From NCBI GenBank assembly GCA_020634795.1, contig JACKAZ010000007.1, positions 195,578-259,577 on the forward strand: a stretch of DNA of 64,000 bases. The letters are read 5' to 3'. The stretch is from Ardenticatenales bacterium. Lineage in GTDB: Bacteria; Chloroflexota; Anaerolineae; Ardenticatenales; Ardenticatenaceae. Position 1 is the first letter of the stretch; each line of letters starts with the position of its first letter. Below are positions 16,479 through 25,638 of this stretch, one piece after another. A program made the position numbers and the translations under genes. The notes beneath the pieces are model-generated. The model made no database searches, was not told the origin of the DNA, and worked only from the letters and a program-made list of their open reading frames with translations.

Positions 16479-18035
16479 ATGGATACGACCAACGCTTCAC
16501 ATCGCTTTGCCTTGCGCCTCCTCGTTTTTGCGGGGGGGCTGACGACGTTGGGCGCAGAGCTGACCGCCTCGCGCCTTTTCGCCCCCTTCTTCGGCACCTC
16601 CACGATCATCTGGTCGGTGCTGATCGGGCTGATTCTGGTCTATCTCAGTGTGGGCTACTGGATCGGCGGACGCTGGGCCGACCGTTCCCCGCAGATGGCG
16701 ACGCTCGTGCCCATCGTCAGCATCGCCGCCCTGTTGGTGGGCCTCATCCCGCTAATCGCTGCGCCGGTGCTGCGCCTCTCGGTCGAAGGGTTCGCGCAGT
16801 TCGATGCGGGGTTGCTCGGTGGCAGCTTCTTCGGGGTGCTGCTGCTCTTCACCGTGCCCATGATCTTGCTCGGCACGATCTCGCCCTTCGCTATCCGGCT
16901 GGCGGTGGAAGATGTGACCCACGCGGGCCGCGCCGCAGGCCAACTCTACGCGCTGTCGACCTTGGGCAGCTTCGTCGGCTCGCTGCTGCCCTCGCTCTGG
17001 CTACTGCCCGCCTTTGGCACCCGCTGGACCTTCTGGCTGCTGGCGCTGGCGTTGCTGGCCGCCACGGCGGTGGCCGCACTGCTGACGGCGCGGCGGGCAC
17101 TGCTCTGGCCGCTCGTTGCCTTCGGGGCGGTCTTGGCCGTGGCGCTCTGGGGGCAGGGTCAGCCCATCAAGCCGGGGGCGGGGCTGATCTACGAAGGCGA
17201 GTCGCTCTACCATTACATCCGTGTGGTTGAGGAAAACGGGGTGACCGCGCTGGAGCTGAACGAAGGACAGGGCACGCACAGCATCTACCAGCCCGGCCAA
17301 GCGCTGACCGGCAGCGTTTGGGATTACTACTTGTTGGCCCCGCTCATCACCCCGCCCCCTGTCGATCCGCTCGCCGCCGAGCTGCGTTGGGCCATCATTG
17401 GGGTGGCGGCGGGATCGACGCCGCGTGCGATTCAAGGGGTATACGGGGATGATCCGGTGGTGGGCGTGGAGATCGACGGCGAGATCATCGCCGTGGCACG
17501 CCGCTATTTCGCGCTGGATGCGCTACGCAATCTCGATGTCGTGGTCGACGATGGGCGCACTTGGCTCGACCGGAGCGAAGCGAGTTTCGACGTGATCGGG
17601 ATCGACGCCTACCGCCAGCCCTACATCCCCTTCCATCTGACCACGGTCGAGTTTTTCACCGCCGCCCGCGACCATCTGACGCCGAATGGGGTGGTGGCGA
17701 TCAACGTGGGCCGCGCCCCCAACGATTGGCGGCTGGTCGATGCGCTGGTCACCACCATGCACGAGGTTTTTCCGACGGTCGTCGCCATCGATGTACCGGA
17801 CACCTACAACACGCTGCTCTTCGCCAGCCAACATCCCCTCGCGCTCGACGAGATTCGCACCCATTTCGTCGCACTCGCGCAGCCCGACCTGCAGGCGCTG
17901 GCCACTCGCGCCGCGCCCCTGCTGCGCGTTCCCCCCAGCGGGCCGCTGCGCTTCACCGACGACCGCGCGCCGGTCGAGCAGGTGGTCGACAGCATGATCG
18001 CCCGCTTCGCCCTGTCGCCCAGCGCAGAGCCATAG
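16479..18035 (+). CDS. Membrane-fused spermidine synthase-like methyltransferase-fold protein
   Basis: This 518-residue protein has an N-terminal half with about seven membrane helices (residues 10-225) and a C-terminal spermidine/spermine-synthase fold. The latter is marked by IIGVAAGSTPRAI (cofactor loop), VVGVEIDGEIIAVARRYF and VVVDDGRTWL, with FDVIGIDAYRQPYIPFHL further on. Such fusions are widespread in bacteria and are annotated as fused MFS/spermidine synthase. Aminopropyltransferase activity is unproven because the exact decarboxy-SAM and putrescine residues vary. A GNAT gene follows after 80 bp on the same strand. Confidence 0.82.
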   Translation: MDTTNASHRFALRLLVFAGGLTTLGAELTASRLFAPFFGTSTIIWSVLIGLILVYLSVGYWIGGRWADRSPQMATLVPIVSIAALLVGLIPLIAAPVLRLSVEGFAQFDAGLLGGSFFGVLLLFTVPMILLGTISPFAIRLAVEDVTHAGRAAGQLYALSTLGSFVGSLLPSLWLLPAFGTRWTFWLLALALLAATAVAALLTARRALLWPLVAFGAVLAVALWGQGQPIKPGAGLIYEGESLYHYIRVVEENGVTALELNEGQGTHSIYQPGQALTGSVWDYYLLAPLITPPPVDPLAAELRWAIIGVAAGSTPRAIQGVYGDDPVVGVEIDGEIIAVARRYFALDALRNLDVVVDDGRTWLDRSEASFDVIGIDAYRQPYIPFHLTTVEFFTAARDHLTPNGVVAINVGRAPNDWRLVDALVTTMHEVFPTVVAIDVPDTYNTLLFASQHPLALDEIRTHFVALAQPDLQALATRAAPLLRVPPSGPLRFTDDRAPVEQVVDSMIARFALSPSAEP

Positions 18036-18115
18036 CCCCCGGCCCGCCGCGAAAAGTCGGGCCGCGCGTGCGTTACTATCGACAGCAACCGCCGATCAGC
18101 GAAAGGACTTGCCGA

Positions 18116-19300
18116 ATGGCCGAGTATGGAACCGCCCACTTTGAATTTGCTGACCCTGCCGTGCGCCACATCGAAGAGCGGGATATTCCCGCCGTCATCG
18201 ACCTGTTCAAGCTCAACTACGGCGATGACTACCCGATCCCCGAATTCTACGACGAGCATTGGGTCAAACGGGGCATCTACTCGGACCATATCATCTGGCT
18301 GGTGATCGAGGAAGAGGCGGAGATCGTGGCCTCTGGCGCGGTGATCCTCGACTACGGCGACTACAACGATCAGATCGGCGAGATCGGCCGCTTGGTTGTA
18401 CACCCCGAGCGGAAGGGGCGGGGCTTGGGCAAGCGGATCATCCACGCGCTGTTGGACGCGACCGATGATACGGTGGAATTTGCCTTCGGCGAGGCGCGCA
18501 CGGCCCACCCCATCAGCCAAATCCTCTTTGAACGGGGGGATTTCGGCGCGGTAGGCTTCATCCCCCAGGGCTACCAGATCGGGGATCGGCGCGAAAGTTT
18601 CGTCATCTACGCCAACCTCTACAGCAACGGTCGCCGCCTGCGCCGCACTGATCCGCCCCAACTGATCCCCGAAGTGGCGCCGCTGGCCCGTCACGCGCTG
18701 GCTTCGCTCGGCTTGCCCACCACGCTGGCCGTGGTCGAAGGGGCGCCCCCCTACCCCGCCGAATCGCTCTGCTCGGTCGAGCCGCTGACCCGACGCTCGC
18801 TGGCACGTCTGGTCCGTATCGAGCAGGGTCGGGTGGTCGAACCGCTGCTCTTCGGCGGGCTCTCGTTGGAGCAGGGCCTTTCCCTGATGCGCAAACGGCA
18901 GGCGCTTTACCTGATGGCCCTCGACACAGAAGCCCATCCGGTGGGGGCGATCGGCTATCAGTTGGACAGCCCCAGCAAATTGATGAAGGGGATCGAGATG
19001 GTGGCCGAAGGGGACGAGCTGCGTGGCCACCTCTGTGGCTCCTTGCTCAGCGCGGCCGATGAATGGGGCGCGGCGGTGGTCGAAGTCAACATCTCGGCCT
19101 ACGACCCCCGTTTACAGCGCACTTTCGCCGATCAGGGCTTCCGTCCCGTGGCCTACGCGCCCGCGATGGTCTTCCACGGCACCGAGCGGCTGGATGTGGT
19201 CAAGATGGTCAAGCTCACCATCCCCTACGATCCGGGCCAGCTCGCCCTCACCGACGCGGGCCGCGAAGTCGTCGAGATCGTCGCCGCAGGCTGGGCGTAA
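18116..19300 (+). CDS. GNAT-family N-acetyltransferase with C-terminal extension
   Basis: This is a 394-residue protein. Residues 17-165 form a GNAT domain with the acetyl-CoA loop VHPERKGRGLGKRII (the R/QxxGxG/A motif). The remaining about 200 residues look like a second, degenerate GNAT fold (GAIGYQLDS, HLCGSLLSAADEWGA). The substrate is unknown. The start at 18116 follows GAAAGGA by nine bases. A longer frame to 17561 only overlaps the upstream gene and was not used. Confidence 0.75.
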   Translation: MAEYGTAHFEFADPAVRHIEERDIPAVIDLFKLNYGDDYPIPEFYDEHWVKRGIYSDHIIWLVIEEEAEIVASGAVILDYGDYNDQIGEIGRLVVHPERKGRGLGKRIIHALLDATDDTVEFAFGEARTAHPISQILFERGDFGAVGFIPQGYQIGDRRESFVIYANLYSNGRRLRRTDPPQLIPEVAPLARHALASLGLPTTLAVVEGAPPYPAESLCSVEPLTRRSLARLVRIEQGRVVEPLLFGGLSLEQGLSLMRKRQALYLMALDTEAHPVGAIGYQLDSPSKLMKGIEMVAEGDELRGHLCGSLLSAADEWGAAVVEVNISAYDPRLQRTFADQGFRPVAYAPAMVFHGTERLDVVKMVKLTIPYDPGQLALTDAGREVVEIVAAGWA

Positions 19301-19703
19301 ACGCAGAACCCTAGTGCTCCATCAAGTCTTAATCTTCGGGTACTCTACGTAGCGGCAACCCGATCTTTAAGGCTGACGATGCATTAGTCCTTCGGACCGC
19401 TGCGCGAACAGTTCGCTCAGGGCGAGCGCCGCACGCAGAACCCAACGGCTGGTGGCGAATCGCGCATGGGCAACTGTCGGAGAGTCGCCGCGCCGTTCCG
19501 CCACGTAAACGGTGGGGACGCCAAACCCCATGCACCATGCACCATGCACCATGCACCAGCCCCATGCACCATGCACCAGCCCCATGCCCCACCTCCCCTC
19601 ACTCCAGCACAGTTAAACTCACCCCACTCGCGCTTTGCTTTGCACGTCGGCTCGTTCCATAATTCCCTTTTGCCCTACCGAGAAGAAGGAATACCGAACA
19701 CCG
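19301..19703. other. Repeat-bearing spacer between GNAT and aminotransferase genes
   Basis: This 403-bp spacer contains single AACGCAG units (19299-19309 and 19432-19440), a CATGCAC heptamer array and a single GTTAAACTCAC nonamer near 19611. This is a worn version of the composite cassette order. No gene is visible. Confidence 0.6.
19528..19590. repeat. (CATGCAC)n heptamer array
   Basis: Four consecutive 7-base units are followed by two further pairs separated by CAGCCC. This is the complement of the ATGGTGC unit seen elsewhere. Confidence 0.85.
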
Positions 19704-20807
19704 ATGAGCACCCCTGAGACGATTGTCTTTACCCGAGGCGTCCCCGCGCCGGAGAGCTTTCCGCTGGAACGGGCCGCCGAAGCTGCGGCGGCCGTGATCC
19801 GTGAACACGGCCAAGCGACGATGCAGTACACCCAAAGCACCGGCATGGCTGCGCTGCGCGACGCGCTGGCCGAGCGCCACGATGTGACGGCGGAACAGAT
19901 CATGATCTCCAACGGGTCGTTGCAGATCGTCGATTTCATCGGCCACATGATGCTCGGCGAGGGCTCCGTCGCCTTCACCGAAGCCCCGACCTATGATCGC
20001 ACGCTGACGCTGGCGCGGCGCCACCACGCCACCGTTGTGGGTATTCCGCTGGAAGCCGACGGCCCCGACATCGCGGCGCTGGAAGCGGCCCTGGCGCAGC
20101 ATCGCCCGAAGTTTTTCTACGTGATCCCCGATTTCCAGAATCCGTCGGGGGCCACCGCCTCGCTCGAAAAGCGGCAGCGGTTGGTGGCGCTGGCCCGCGA
20201 GCACGATTTCTGGCTGCTGGAAGATGCGCCCTATCGCCCGCTCCGCTATCGGGGCGAACAACTGCCCTCCCTCTTCGAACTGGACGCCGATCGTGTCCTC
20301 CACATGTCCAGCTTCACCAAACAGATTTCGCCCGGGGTGCGCGTTGGCTACCTGATCGGCGATCCGGCGGTGATCAGCACGCTGGCCAAAGTGGCCGAGG
20401 ATAGCTACATCACCCCCAATCTGGTGGGCGAGGGCATCGTCTACGAGTTCATCCGACGTGGCTGGCTGGACGAACAGCTCGATGCGTTGCGCGCACTCTA
20501 TCTGCCCCGGCTCGAAGCGATCGGCGCGGCCCTTGAGCGCTATCTGCCGGATGCGGATTGGATCAAGCCGGACGGCGGCTTCTTCCTCTCGGTCACGCTG
20601 CCAGAAGGGGTGACCAACGAAGCGTTGCGCCAAGCCGCTCGCGATCGGGGGCTGGTGCTCTCGGACGGGCGCGGCTTCTTCCCCAACCCCGCCGATGGGG
20701 AACGGTTCGTCCGCCTGCCCTTCTGCGCCATGAGCGAGGATGAGCTGGCGGAAGGGGTGCGCCGTTTGGCCGAGTCGGTCCATGCCCTGACCGAAGGCGG
20801 ATCATGA
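19704..20807 (+). CDS. PLP-dependent aminotransferase (class I/II, 2-aminoadipate/LysN-like)
   Basis: This 367-residue fold-type I aminotransferase has DFQNPSG (143-149, substrate/PLP contact), LLEDAPYRPL (Asp binding the pyridine nitrogen) and SSFTKQISPGVRVG with the Schiff-base Lys206. The pattern matches the MocR/LysN-type clade that acts on 2-aminoadipate, aromatic or branched-chain amino acids. The specific substrate is not assignable. The start at 19704 was chosen because the upstream 23 codons do not look like the family's N-terminus. An AAGAAGGA lies somewhat far upstream. It overlaps the NUDIX gene by ATGA. Confidence 0.85.
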   Translation: MSTPETIVFTRGVPAPESFPLERAAEAAAAVIREHGQATMQYTQSTGMAALRDALAERHDVTAEQIMISNGSLQIVDFIGHMMLGEGSVAFTEAPTYDRTLTLARRHHATVVGIPLEADGPDIAALEAALAQHRPKFFYVIPDFQNPSGATASLEKRQRLVALAREHDFWLLEDAPYRPLRYRGEQLPSLFELDADRVLHMSSFTKQISPGVRVGYLIGDPAVISTLAKVAEDSYITPNLVGEGIVYEFIRRGWLDEQLDALRALYLPRLEAIGAALERYLPDADWIKPDGGFFLSVTLPEGVTNEALRQAARDRGLVLSDGRGFFPNPADGERFVRLPFCAMSEDELAEGVRRLAESVHALTEGGS

Positions 20808-21394
20808 CGCTCGCCAAATGGCGCACGTTGCACGATCGGATCGCCTACGAAAATCAGTGGGTGCAGGTGCGTGTGCAAGCGGTCGAGCTGCCCGACGGGG
20901 AGCGCTATAGCTACACGGTCGTGGATCGGCCCGCGCAGGGGGTGGCCACTTTCCTGTTCGATGAGGACGGGCGATTACTGATCGAGCAGGAGTACCGCCA
21001 CGCCATCGGCGAGGTGGTCTGGCAGCTTCCGGGCGGGCTGATCGACGAGGGGGAAACGCCGCTGGAAAGCGCCCAGCGCGAACTGCGTGAGGAGACGGGC
21101 TACGAGGCCGCCGACTGGCAACCCCTCGGCGGCTTCTACGACAATCCCGCGCTCGGCAATGCGCATTCGACGCTCTTCGTGGCACGCCATCCGCGTCGCG
21201 CCGCCCGCGCGCGGGACGCGGCGGAATGGGTCACGACGCAATGGGTGACGATGGACTGGCTGCGCGAAGCGATCCGCGCGGGCCAGATCGTCGACCGCGT
21301 CATCCTCAGCGGGGTGGCAATGCTTTGGGCAACGCAGAACGGCAACGCAGAGCAGTTAACGCAGAACGCAGAGCAGTTAACGCAGAGCAGTTAA
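20804..21394 (+). CDS. NUDIX hydrolase (ADP-ribose pyrophosphatase-like) with repeat-derived C-terminus
   Basis: This 196-residue protein carries a complete NUDIX box at residues 78-100 (GGLIDEGETPLESAQRELRE then ETGY). This is the metal-binding site for cleaving nucleoside diphosphates linked to another moiety. The preceding EQEYRHAIG matches the ADP-ribose pyrophosphatase subgroup. Translation is coupled to the aminotransferase by ATGA overlap. The last about 19 residues (NAEQLTQ repeated) are encoded by the AACGCAG spacer repeat, so the repeat has replaced or extended the natural 3' end. Confidence 0.88.
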   Translation: MTLAKWRTLHDRIAYENQWVQVRVQAVELPDGERYSYTVVDRPAQGVATFLFDEDGRLLIEQEYRHAIGEVVWQLPGGLIDEGETPLESAQRELREETGYEAADWQPLGGFYDNPALGNAHSTLFVARHPRRAARARDAAEWVTTQWVTMDWLREAIRAGQIVDRVILSGVAMLWATQNGNAEQLTQNAEQLTQSS

Positions 21395-21415
21395 CGCAGA
21401 ACGCAGAGCAAGAGA
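21333..21415 (+). repeat. (AACGCAG)n heptamer array overlapping the NUDIX 3' end
   Basis: Alternating AACGCAG and AGCAGTT units span the last 60 bases of the NUDIX gene and run past its stop codon. Further CATGCAC-type units follow near 21500. Confidence 0.85.
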
Positions 21416-21553
21416 GGACAGGGGAACGCTGGAGCGAAAAGAATGTGTGGGTGTGCGGCATTGATTTGCATTGCAAATCAATGGAATTGGCAAGGGTTCC
21501 CATGCACCATGCCCCATGCACCATGCGCCTGACCGCCCGCTCCACTCCCACCC

Positions 21554-23797
21554 TCACGCTTCGTACAACGGGGCGCTCTGCTCCCACAACGTGGGGTCGC
21601 TGAGGCGCGTGGCGAGGGCAGTGTTGCGGGCCGCGATCTGATCGTTGCGAACGGCGACGGCGATGGCCCGTTTGCTACCGACCAAGACCACCATCTCGCG
21701 CGCGCGGGTGATGCCGGTGTAGAGCAGGTTGCGCTGCAACAGCATGTAATGTTGCATCAGCAGCGGCATCACCACCACCGGATATTCGCTCCCCTGACTC
21801 TTGTGCACCGAGACCGCGTAAGCGTGGACCAGTTGGTCTAGCGCGTAATACTCATAAGGCACATCGACCCCGTCGAAATTGACGACCGCCATCTGTGCTT
21901 CCCCGTCCAATTGCTTGATACGGCCCATGTCGCCGTTGAAGACATTCAGATCGTAGTTGTTGCGAATCTGCATCACCCGATCCCCCTCGCGGAAGAGGCG
22001 GTGGCCCATCTTGCGCTCCCGCTTGGTCGGCGCGGGCGGGTTCAACACGGTCTGCAGCCCCTCGTTCAACGTCCCCACCCCCGCCGAACCTCGGTGCATC
22101 GGCGAGAGCACTTGGATCTCGTCGAGCGGATCGTAGCCGAACTTCTGCGGCAGGCGGCGGCTAACGATGTCGATCACCAGCTCGGCGGCGGGCAGTGGTT
22201 CGGTCGCGTTGAAGTAGAAGAAGTCGCGCGCGTTCTGCTCGAAGCGGGGCATTTTGCCCATGTTGATGCGGTGCGCATTGACGATGATGTAGGAATCGGC
22301 CGACTGGCGGTAGATCTGATCGAGCGTGACGGTGGGGATCAACTGGCTGGCGATCAGGTCGCGCAGCACGTTGCCCGCGCCCACGCTCGGCAGTTGGTCG
22401 ATGTCGCCAACCAGCAGCAGATGGGTGCCTGCCGATACCGCTTTCAGCAGGCTGTTCATCAGCAGCGTGTCGATCATTGAGGCTTCATCCACGATGATCA
22501 AATCGCTTTCCAGCGGGTTGAAGCGGTCGCGCAAGAACGGTTGGCCGCTGGAGGGCTTGAACTCGAGCAGACGATGGATCGTCTGCGCGGGGTGGCCCGT
22601 CGCTTCGCTCAGCCGTTTGGCGGCGCGGCCCGTCGGAGCGGCCAGCAATACCTCTTTGTTGCGCGCCCTCAACAGTTGCAGAATCGTGCCAGTGACGGTG
22701 CTTTTGCCCGTGCCCGGGCCGCCGGTCAGGATGACGACCGGTTCGGTCAGCGCCAGTTGCACCGCCTCTTTTTGTCGGTCGGAAAGCGTGAACGGGTTCC
22801 GTTCGTCCAGAAAGTCGAAGACGGCGGGCCAGTTGGCCGTTTTGTAGAAGTCCAAGCGGTCGTGGGAGCTGCGCAGCAGCAGCCGTATCTTGTTGGCGAT
22901 GCCCCCTTCCGCGTAGAAGAAGGGGGGCAGATAGATGTGCGCCCCCTCGTCACCGCTGGCGATCAGCGTGCCATCGCCCAGCAGAAAGTCCAGTTGCAGC
23001 TCGCAGAACTCCGGCTCCACCTCCAGCAGCTCGCTGGCCGCAGGGACCAACTGTTCGCGGGTGGCGAAGACGTGCCCCTCCTCCACCAGCGTGTTCAGAG
23101 CGTGGATCAGCCCGGCCCGCACCCGCTCTGGCGCGTCGACCGGCAGCCCCAGCTTCTGCGCGATGCTATCCGCCGTCTTGAAGCCGATGCCAAAGATGTC
23201 CTGTGCCAGCCGATAGGGGTCGGCGCGGACGATGCTGACCGACTGATCGCCATACTGTTTGTAGATCTTCACCGCGAGCGTCGTGCTGACCTGATGGGCC
23301 TGCAAGAAGATCATGATCTCTTTGATTTCCTGCTGCTCGGCCCAGGCATTGCGGATCAACCCCACCCGCTTCTTACCGATGCCCGGCACCTCGTGCAGCC
23401 GCTCGATCTCGCCGTCGATCACATCCAGCGTGTTCAGCCCGAAATGCTCGACGATCCGCTCCGCCATCACAGGGCCAATGCCCTGAATCAGCCCGCTGCC
23501 CAGATATTTGCGGATGCCCTCGATCGTGGCGGGCAGTTGGACCGTGTAGTGCTGCACTTCGAACTGGCGACCATATTCGGCATGGGTCACCCACTGGCCG
23601 GAGAGGCGCATCGATTCCCCGATGTTCACGCCCGCCATCGCGCCGACCACCGTCACCTCGTACCGCTTGCCCTTGGGCGTGAAGCGGGCCACGGTGTAGC
23701 CGTTCTGTTCGTTCTGATAGGTCAGCCGTTCCAAGGTGCCTTCCAACTGTTGCAGCGGCGGCACTTGCTCGGCTAGGGGGCTTGTTCTGTCGTCCAT
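21554..23797 (-). CDS. recD2: RecD2-type 5'-3' DNA helicase
   Basis: This 747-residue SF1B helicase of the RecBC-independent RecD2 family acts in DNA repair and replication-fork maintenance. The N-terminal region has an OB-like segment and helix-hairpin-helix repeats (GSGLIQGIGPVMAERIV, VPGIGKKRV). The helicase core shows Walker A TGGPGTGKST, motif II LIIVDEASM, motif III LLLVGDIDQLPSVG and the C-terminal VHKSQGSEYPVVV and LLYTGITRARE. The ATG at 23797 (MDDRTSPLAEQV) was chosen. The longer frame to 23998 translates spacer repeats and is not credible. Confidence 0.93.
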   Translation of the reverse strand: MDDRTSPLAEQVPPLQQLEGTLERLTYQNEQNGYTVARFTPKGKRYEVTVVGAMAGVNIGESMRLSGQWVTHAEYGRQFEVQHYTVQLPATIEGIRKYLGSGLIQGIGPVMAERIVEHFGLNTLDVIDGEIERLHEVPGIGKKRVGLIRNAWAEQQEIKEIMIFLQAHQVSTTLAVKIYKQYGDQSVSIVRADPYRLAQDIFGIGFKTADSIAQKLGLPVDAPERVRAGLIHALNTLVEEGHVFATREQLVPAASELLEVEPEFCELQLDFLLGDGTLIASGDEGAHIYLPPFFYAEGGIANKIRLLLRSSHDRLDFYKTANWPAVFDFLDERNPFTLSDRQKEAVQLALTEPVVILTGGPGTGKSTVTGTILQLLRARNKEVLLAAPTGRAAKRLSEATGHPAQTIHRLLEFKPSSGQPFLRDRFNPLESDLIIVDEASMIDTLLMNSLLKAVSAGTHLLLVGDIDQLPSVGAGNVLRDLIASQLIPTVTLDQIYRQSADSYIIVNAHRINMGKMPRFEQNARDFFYFNATEPLPAAELVIDIVSRRLPQKFGYDPLDEIQVLSPMHRGSAGVGTLNEGLQTVLNPPAPTKRERKMGHRLFREGDRVMQIRNNYDLNVFNGDMGRIKQLDGEAQMAVVNFDGVDVPYEYYALDQLVHAYAVSVHKSQGSEYPVVVMPLLMQHYMLLQRNLLYTGITRAREMVVLVGSKRAIAVAVRNDQIAARNTALATRLSDPTLWEQSAPLYEA

Positions 23798-23857
23798 CAC
23801 ATTCGGGGTTTCTCTCGTCGGTGCGGCTCGAATTATAATCGGCGCCAACGACAGGCT

Positions 23858-24113
23858 AAACGCACAACGCACAACGCAGAACGCAGAACGGATTTTGGCG
23901 CATGGGGAATGGCGAATGACGATTGGTGCAAGGTGCATGGTGCATGGTGCATGGGCAGAGGTTGAGAATCGTTTCGCCGCTCTGCCGTTGCTGCTCACGC
24001 CAACCCATCAAACCCATTAAACCCGTAAGCTTCCAATTCCCAACCCACCCAACTCACCAAACTCATTAAACTCATTAAACTCATTAAACTCATTAAACTC
24101 ATCAACCTCATCA
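23858..24113 (+). repeat. Composite intergenic repeat cassette (copy before 24118)
   Basis: In order: AACGCAG/AACGCAC units (23858-23890), a linker with GATTTTGGCGCATGGGGAAT, ATGGTGC heptamers (about 23926-23953), the core with GAGAATCGTTTCGCCGCTC (about 23954-24008), then AACTCATTA nonamers (about 24050-24113). The gene starts four bases later with no Shine-Dalgarno. Confidence 0.85.
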
Positions 24114-24117
24114 AATC

Positions 24118-25254
24118 ATGAAACTCTTCGACATTCGCAAACAGCCCTTTGAACCGCGCGGGACGGGGCCGCTACGCCTCGTCAGCTTGGTGCCGAGCAC
24201 CACCGAGAGCCTTTTCGCGCTGGGGCGTGGGGATGATCTGGTCGGTTATACGCGCTTCTGCGTCCATCCCGCCGACCAGCTCTCGGCGGACAAGTGGATC
24301 GGCGGCACGAAGAACCCCAAGATTGAGCAGATCATCGCTCTCCACCCCGATTTGGTCTTTGCCAATCGCGAGGAGAATCGCGCTGAAGATGTCGCGGCGC
24401 TGGAAGCCGCGGGGGTCGCGGTTTGGGTGGCAGAGCCGCGCACCGTGGCCGAAGCGGTGCTCGACCTGCGCCAAACGGCCATGCTGGTGGGCCGCGCCGC
24501 GCGCGGAACTGCGTGGGCCGTCGACATCGAGAAAGCGTTGGATGCCCTGCGCGATCGGGCGCTGGCGTCACCCCGTTCGGTCGCCTACCTGATCTGGCAT
24601 GCGCCGTGGATGGCGGCGGGTAAGGAGAGCTTCATCGCCGCGCTGCTGGCCGAAGCGGGATTGCAGGTCATGGCAGCGGGCCGCTACCCCGAACTTTCCC
24701 TCGATGAGATGCGTGGGGCCGATGGGGTCATGCTCTCCTCCGAGCCGTTTCCCTTCGACGCGCGCCACCGCGACGAACTGATCGGGGCGGGCGTGGCGGC
24801 GGAACGGGTGCGGCGGGTCGATGGCGAATATCTGTCGTGGCATGGGGTGCGGCTGGCGGCAGGGCTACGCTACCTGCGAGAGCTGCTCGACGACTGGTGG
24901 CCCACGCTGCCGCGCCGCCGCCGCTACCCCGATGACTACCACCGTTTTGCCGCGCTGGCCCGCGCGGGGGAGTACCGCGAGGCGCTGCTGGCGCTCGAAC
25001 AGGTGTGGGACGTCGAACGGTCCGAGTTCTATGCGGGGCTGCTGCAACTGATGGTGGTGCTGAACCAGCGCGAAAGTGGCATGCGACCGACCCGCACCCT
25101 ACGCCGTGCCTACGAGCGGCTGCTGCCCTACGCCCCGCGCCACGCGGGCCTTGACGTGGCTGCGCTTTGCCACGACGTGGCCGCCGCGCTCGACAATGAA
25201 GGGGCGCTGCCCGCCATTGGCTTAACGTGGGAGGGCGCGGTGGGGCGAGGGTGA
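24118..25254 (+). CDS. Cytosolic BtuF-like (helical-backbone) binding domain fused to a DUF309-like domain
   Basis: This is a 378-residue fusion. Residues 18-265 form a class III periplasmic-binding fold of the BtuF/cobalamin-iron type: LVSLVPSTTESLFALG, IGGTKNPKIEQIIALHPDLV and YLIWHAPWMAAGKESFI. There is no signal peptide or lipobox, so the protein should stay in the cytoplasm. Residues about 280-345 (ALARAGEYREALLALEQVW, FYAGLLQLMVVLNQRESG) match the DUF309 helical pattern. A helical-backbone receptor inside the cell may sense or carry a metal complex or corrinoid; the ligand is unknown. No ABC permease or ATPase is adjacent. Confidence 0.75.
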   Translation: MKLFDIRKQPFEPRGTGPLRLVSLVPSTTESLFALGRGDDLVGYTRFCVHPADQLSADKWIGGTKNPKIEQIIALHPDLVFANREENRAEDVAALEAAGVAVWVAEPRTVAEAVLDLRQTAMLVGRAARGTAWAVDIEKALDALRDRALASPRSVAYLIWHAPWMAAGKESFIAALLAEAGLQVMAAGRYPELSLDEMRGADGVMLSSEPFPFDARHRDELIGAGVAAERVRRVDGEYLSWHGVRLAAGLRYLRELLDDWWPTLPRRRRYPDDYHRFAALARAGEYREALLALEQVWDVERSEFYAGLLQLMVVLNQRESGMRPTRTLRRAYERLLPYAPRHAGLDVAALCHDVAAALDNEGALPAIGLTWEGAVGRG

Positions 25255-25604
25255 ATCCCAAGAGCAGGATCAATCGGGCGAATCAAGCCAATACCTTGTG
25301 AATCATTCACGACGAGTCGAGAATCGTGACTCGTCCTGTCCGGCGCGTTCGACGAATCGACTGAGCGTGCGACTGAAACGGTCGGCGAGCCTAGTCGAGC
25401 CGCTCACGCCGAAGTCGCAGTCGAAGGGAGAAGCGGAACCCCTGGCTCAAGCATTGCAACTGCCGTGCTTTGCATTGCCCCACCCCCTTACACTCCCCCC
25501 TGTCTGCCTCCACCAGCTCCTTCAGCCCCTTCGGTTGTGGAATCCAGCGCCTCTAGCAGTCTGCACAACGCTTGCCTGCACCTAAAGAGCCAAAAAGCAA
25601 AGTG
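25255..25604. other. Intergenic stretch without a gene
   Basis: About 350 bp lie before the promoter of the secreted-protein gene at 25891. I see no coding signal and no array of the usual repeats, only scattered inverted words around GACTCGTC. Confidence 0.5.
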
Positions 25605-25633
25605 TTGCACTTCCCTCTTTTTTCCTGTAGAAT
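25605..25633 (+). promoter_or_regulatory. Predicted sigma70-type promoter for the 25891 gene
   Basis: TTGCAC (25605-25610) and TAGAAT (25628-25633) are separated by 17 bp, in a locally T-rich segment. This places transcription start near 25640 and gives a leader of about 250 nt before the start codon. Confidence 0.6.
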
Positions 25634-25638
25634 GCTAA

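Noticed and set aside
23797..23998. Longer recD2 start
   Set aside because: The extra 67 residues translate AACGCAG and ATGGTGC repeats and are not part of the family.
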